From an uncultured Bacteroidales bacterium (lineage in GTDB: Bacteria; Bacteroidota; Bacteroidia; Bacteroidales; UBA932): a stretch of DNA of 18,906 nucleotides. A program made the translations under genes and the position numbers. Shown piece after piece: positions 15,950 to 18,906 of this stretch. Positions within the stretch are counted from its first letter, which is position 1. Every line of letters starts with the position of its first letter. The stretch covers positions 1 to 18,906 of the forward strand of contig CAMJJZ010000018.1 of assembly GCA_946406275.1 (NCBI GenBank), in the 5' to 3' direction. The notes under the pieces were generated by a model. That model saw only the letters and a list, made by a program, of their open reading frames with translations. It had not been told where the DNA came from and made no database searches.

Positions 15950-16525
15950 ATGAAAACCAGACTCCTTCTTTCCGTAATCTTTGCCGTGGCCTGCACATCG
16001 GCCTTTGCCCAAACCACAGTCACAGGTGTAAACGTCACCAAGTTTGAGGCAACCTCCGTTGAGGCCCAGCCAAAGATGCTGGTAACCCCCATCGCGGCCG
16101 ACATTTCTATTATCCAGGCCAACTCCTCCAGCTTCAAGACGCAGGGCACAATCACCATCCCAGAAGTCCCTGATACCAAGGACCTTGCAAAACTGGAACG
16201 TTATGCCGCAGACGCCAAGCAGGTAATCCTGGACGGCATAGAGGAACTCAAGGCCAAGGCCCTGTTTGAATTTGCGGAAAGCACTGGCGCAGACCTTATT
16301 GTGGCACCCCTTTTCTCCGTTGTCACTGACAAGAGTGACGGCCGGAACATCTCTCTCACCGTAAGGGTGAAGGGTTATCCCGCACGCTATACCAATTTCC
16401 GCAACGTCAAGCCCTCTGACACTACCATAGTGTATATCAACAGTGCCCTCTCCAATGGTAAAAGCGTAAGGTCTATCTCCTCTACGGAAGCCGTGCAGAC
16501 AGAAACAAAGATGGAAATCAAGTAG
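15950..16525 (+). CDS. Secreted protein of unknown function
   Basis: The 191-residue product has a clear signal peptide (MKTRLLLSVIFAVACTSAFAQ). The mature protein begins with TTVTGVNVTKFEATSVEAQPK, a strand-rich part, followed by a helical stretch (about 90-120, DTKDLAKLERYAADAKQVIL and ELKAKALFEFAES) and then a TGADLIVAPLFSV strand typical of alpha/beta proteins, ending in a polar Ser- and Thr-rich tail. I do not recognise the family. The start at 15950 fits the signal peptide and the -7 box; an upstream TTG at 15923 is rejected. It is the first gene of a likely envelope operon, ending two bases before the barrel protein gene. Confidence 0.75.
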   Translation: MKTRLLLSVIFAVACTSAFAQTTVTGVNVTKFEATSVEAQPKMLVTPIAADISIIQANSSSFKTQGTITIPEVPDTKDLAKLERYAADAKQVILDGIEELKAKALFEFAESTGADLIVAPLFSVVTDKSDGRNISLTVRVKGYPARYTNFRNVKPSDTTIVYINSALSNGKSVRSISSTEAVQTETKMEIK

Positions 16526-16527
16526 TT

Positions 16528-17133
16528 ATGAAAAGGCTTATTCTTTTTGCGGCGCTACTTGTTGCGGCTTTATCGGCCCAGGCCCAGACAACCATAGATT
16601 TTACCGGCGTTTCCATCAACACTGAACGTGTGAAGAAAGTCTATGAGCGCAAGACTTTTGTAGTGGGCACCGCCACCCCGGAAATTTTCCCGGGCATTAA
16701 TGATAAAGCATCCAACGTTACGGCCATGTTTGGCGCAAGGTTTGGCATGGTTTGGAAATTCGGCTTTTATGTAGGGGCCGATATCGGCATTGGCGGCTTT
16801 CCTCAGGGGTCTGCTTCTGAGGATGTTCGTTGGGACGCTATTCTTTCCGGAATGCGTAAGGACCCCCGTGTAAACTTTGTGGCAGGCGGCATATGGCGCG
16901 TAAAGAATAATTTCAACCTGTATCTTGGAAGCGGCCTGGCTATTTTTCAAACCCTTGTGGAGCAGCAGAACAAGGAGTGGAAAGAGTATTCCGGCGGCCT
17001 GTCCCCCACCGCGGAGCTTGGTGCAATTTTCCATGTAAACAAGCTGTCATTTATGATAGGAGCGGGTGTTGTTCCTTTATTCACACTATATCCAAGCGTC
17101 CGTGCAACGCTTGGCGTTGGATATAATTTTTAA
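16528..17133 (+). CDS. Outer-membrane beta-barrel protein
   Basis: The 201-residue product has a signal peptide (MKRLILFAALLVAALSAQAQ) and then alternating hydrophobic and polar strands with Gly-rich turns (FGARFGMVWKFGFYVGADIGIGG, NFNLYLGSGLAIF, AELGAIFHVNKLSFMIGAGV). It ends in a strand closing with an aromatic residue (ATLGVGYNF), the pattern recognised by the BAM machinery. It therefore looks like a small porin-like barrel of about eight strands. The specific function is unknown. It begins two bases after the previous gene and is followed by a lipoprotein gene after 11 bases, so the three probably form one transcript. Confidence 0.78.
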   Translation: MKRLILFAALLVAALSAQAQTTIDFTGVSINTERVKKVYERKTFVVGTATPEIFPGINDKASNVTAMFGARFGMVWKFGFYVGADIGIGGFPQGSASEDVRWDAILSGMRKDPRVNFVAGGIWRVKNNFNLYLGSGLAIFQTLVEQQNKEWKEYSGGLSPTAELGAIFHVNKLSFMIGAGVVPLFTLYPSVRATLGVGYNF

Positions 17134-17144
17134 GGAAAGGGCCT

Positions 17145-18146
17145 ATGAAAAAGTTTTTTCTTCTTCTTGCAATGGCCTTTGCCGCCGTATCCTGCGCCGT
17201 CAAGGATGAGAATATTCCTCTCCCGAATCCTGATTACAACAATTTCTTCCAAACCGTTCGGTCAGATTTCCACTCCACCTCAACTACTATCTGGGTGGAG
17301 TCTGTGCGTTACTACGCCCCGGGCGCAGTAGTCACCCGTTATGGTATATGCTGTGCATTGTTCCGTCTGCCCACTATTACAGACAACGCGGTCTCTGCAA
17401 GTGAGGGGGCGCCTTTATCGGACGTAATGACCTTGACCGGATTGTCCCCCAACACCACTTACACCTGCAGGGCGTTCTTTGTGACGTCGGACGGAACGGC
17501 CTATTACAGTGAGTCCTTTGAGGTTGCCACCGCTTCCATTCTTTCCCTTGAATTGGACGGTTATCCCACGTCCAACACCAAGGATGGCGGTTATGTGAAG
17601 GCTGTCCTAAAGGAGGGTAGTTTTGGAGACTGTACAGAGCGGGGATTCTGTTACGGCACATCGGAAGTGCCTACGGTGAACGACTACAAAGTTGCCATAG
17701 CAGGAACGTCAAGCACTATGCAGGGCTACATCCCCATGAGCCCCGGCCAACTGTTCTATTACAGGGCCTACGCCCGTCTCCAGGACGGATCCGTGATCTA
17801 TTCGGATGAGAGCAATTATATCCAGACATACGCCGTTACGGAAGGATTCAGCGCATCAAATCTGGCCTACGGCGTTACATATGATAGCAAGTATTATCCT
17901 TTCTCCGCGCAGCTTGACGCCACCTTCAGTTACTATTCAACGTCTGAGACATCGGAAATAGGTTTCAAGGAAGGAAGCAAATCTTGGAAGTGGACCAACA
18001 CCACTGACGGTACTTTTACGGACTACAGGACCTGGTACTTTGAAGACGTGGTACAAACCATGACGTATCAGGCCTATGCCGTCCTGAAAAGCACCGGCAA
18101 GAGGGTGTGGGGAGAGGAAAAGACAGCCTATTTCTACTACGATTAA
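17145..18146 (+). CDS. Lipoprotein with fibronectin type III-like modules
   Basis: The 333-residue product has a lipoprotein signal with lipobox AAVSC, giving Cys17 as the acylated residue. The next residues, AVKDEN, contain a Lys-Asp-Glu run that resembles the Bacteroidetes surface-export signal, so it may face outward. Two modules follow, at about 35-129 and 133-229. Each carries the pattern seen in Bacteroidales fibronectin-like repeats: RYGICCALFRLPTITDN and ERGFCYGTSEVPTVNDY, then LTGLSPNTTYTCRAF or MSPGQLFYYRAY. Residues 230-333 are rich in aromatic and polar residues with no family I can name. A purine-rich AAGGAAAG precedes the ATG. It is probably the third gene of the envelope operon, with hppA only 15 bases downstream. 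The ligand is unknown. Confidence 0.82.
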   Translation: MKKFFLLLAMAFAAVSCAVKDENIPLPNPDYNNFFQTVRSDFHSTSTTIWVESVRYYAPGAVVTRYGICCALFRLPTITDNAVSASEGAPLSDVMTLTGLSPNTTYTCRAFFVTSDGTAYYSESFEVATASILSLELDGYPTSNTKDGGYVKAVLKEGSFGDCTERGFCYGTSEVPTVNDYKVAIAGTSSTMQGYIPMSPGQLFYYRAYARLQDGSVIYSDESNYIQTYAVTEGFSASNLAYGVTYDSKYYPFSAQLDATFSYYSTSETSEIGFKEGSKSWKWTNTTDGTFTDYRTWYFEDVVQTMTYQAYAVLKSTGKRVWGEEKTAYFYYD

Positions 18147-18161
18147 CTTAAACCTTTATAA

Positions 18162-18906
18162 ATGACCTATCTATTTTATCTGGTTCCGGCAGCGGCAGTA
18201 CTGGCCCTGCTCTTTGCGTGGATTTTCTTCCGTCAGATGATGAGGGAGAGTGAAGGAACCGTCACTATGAAAGAAATCGCACAGTATGTGCGCGAGGGCG
18301 CAATGGCGTACCTCAAACAGCAGTACAAAGTTGTTGTCATCGTATTCATTGTCCTGGCAGCACTGTTTGCCGTTCTGGCATATGGATTCGGTGTTCAGAA
18401 CCCCTGGGTGCCGTTCGCATTCCTTACGGGCGGTTTCTTCAGCGGCCTTGCCGGCTTCGTTGGGATGAAAACCGCAACTTATGCATCGGCCCGTACGGCA
18501 AATGCAACAATGCGAAGCCTCAATTCCGGCCTCAAGATTGCCTTCCGCAGCGGCGCCGTCATGGGCCTCACCGTGGTGGGCCTTGGCCTTCTGGACATTG
18601 CAATCTGGTGGAGCATCCTCAAGATCTTCTATGAGCCCACCGAGGCCCAGAACCTTGTTGTGATCACAACCACCATGCTCACCTTCGGAATGGGCGCATC
18701 AACGCAGGCCCTCTTCGCCCGTGTGGGCGGCGGCATCTACACCAAGGCCGCGGATGTCGGGGCCGATATCGTTGGTAAGGTAGAGCAGGACATCCCCGAG
18801 GACGATCCCCGTAACCCCGCCACCATCGCCGATAACGTTGGTGACAACGTGGGCGACGTTGCCGGTATGGGCGCAGACCTCTATGAGAGCTACTGCGGCT
18901 CCATCC
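18162..18906 (+). CDS. hppA: Membrane-bound ion-pumping pyrophosphatase (3' truncated)
   Basis: The first 248 residues are present and the frame is open to the window edge. HppA hydrolyses pyrophosphate and pumps protons or sodium ions across the inner membrane. The N-terminal hydrophobic segment (about 4-24) is followed by a conserved REGAMAYLKQQYK block, further membrane helices (about 58-76, 83-104 and 131-150), the pyrophosphate-binding DVGADIVGKVE near 199-209, and the acidic motifs EDDPRNPATIADNVGD and DVAGMGADLYESY near 214-244. The part that decides potassium dependence and the pumped ion lies beyond the window. It starts 15 bases after the lipoprotein gene with no terminator and no TAnnTTTG box in the gap, so it may be read through from the envelope genes or use a promoter inside the preceding gene. 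Confidence 0.96.
   Translation, partial: MTYLFYLVPAAAVLALLFAWIFFRQMMRESEGTVTMKEIAQYVREGAMAYLKQQYKVVVIVFIVLAALFAVLAYGFGVQNPWVPFAFLTGGFFSGLAGFVGMKTATYASARTANATMRSLNSGLKIAFRSGAVMGLTVVGLGLLDIAIWWSILKIFYEPTEAQNLVVITTTMLTFGMGASTQALFARVGGGIYTKAADVGADIVGKVEQDIPEDDPRNPATIADNVGDNVGDVAGMGADLYESYCGSI

Noticed and set aside
1..18906. CRISPR array, tRNA or rRNA genes, transposase or phage genes
   Set aside because: I found no regularly spaced direct repeats, no cloverleaf-like sequence between genes and no mobile-element protein in any frame.

Overview
The window reads as a chromosomal segment of an uncultured-type Bacteroidales (Bacteroidetes) bacterium with moderately high GC. The evidence is a fused SecD-SecF protein, a DUF4923-type secreted protein, a C69 dipeptidase, a PD40-plus-SPOR envelope protein, a lipoprotein with fibronectin-like modules, and several promoters that match the Bacteroidetes -7 consensus TAnnTTTG. 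I see no phage, plasmid, CRISPR, tRNA or rRNA features. Gene density is high, and no stretch over 300 bases lacks a gene.

Layout. 1-1133 (+): 3' part of a DsbD-like thiol:disulfide interchange protein, ending flush against a convergent gene for a PD40/SPOR envelope protein (1134-2543, -). A divergent intergenic region then leads to secDF (2687-5629, +), which is followed by a strong terminator. dnaE (5785-9528, +) has a -7 box almost touching its start codon. It converges with clpB (9536-11701, -), which encodes a ClpB without its N-terminal domain, behind an unusually good Shine-Dalgarno sequence. Upstream of clpB, beyond a terminator hairpin, is a minus-strand cluster: a DUF4923-like secreted protein (11910-12563), a ThiL-like protein with eroded kinase motifs (12610-13611) and a small periplasmic protein (13615-14025). 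A compact divergent promoter region separates this cluster from a C69 dipeptidase (14069-15859, +). An envelope cluster follows on the plus strand: a periplasmic protein (15950-16525), an outer-membrane barrel protein (16528-17133) and a lipoprotein (17145-18146). Only 15 bases later comes the 5' part of hppA, a membrane pyrophosphatase, cut by the window edge (18162-18906).

Common theme. Most genes serve the cell envelope and protein handling: secretion (SecDF), disulfide exchange (DsbD), peptide hydrolysis (C69), ion pumping coupled to pyrophosphate (HppA), surface and periplasmic proteins, plus replication (DnaE) and disaggregation (ClpB).

Most unusual signals. (1) The 7-mer GGCCGAT (or its complement ATCGGCC) occurs about 37 times by hand count, about one per 510 bases. 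It is balanced on both strands, found in several reading frames, confined to coding DNA and never followed by C. This is roughly 13 times chance and resembles cyanobacterial HIP1 or an uptake-type sequence. (2) Two copies of an interspersed repeat, one translated in frame inside dsbD. (3) An N-domain-less ClpB with a possibly sequestered Shine-Dalgarno site. (4) A ThiL homolog lacking most catalytic acidic residues.
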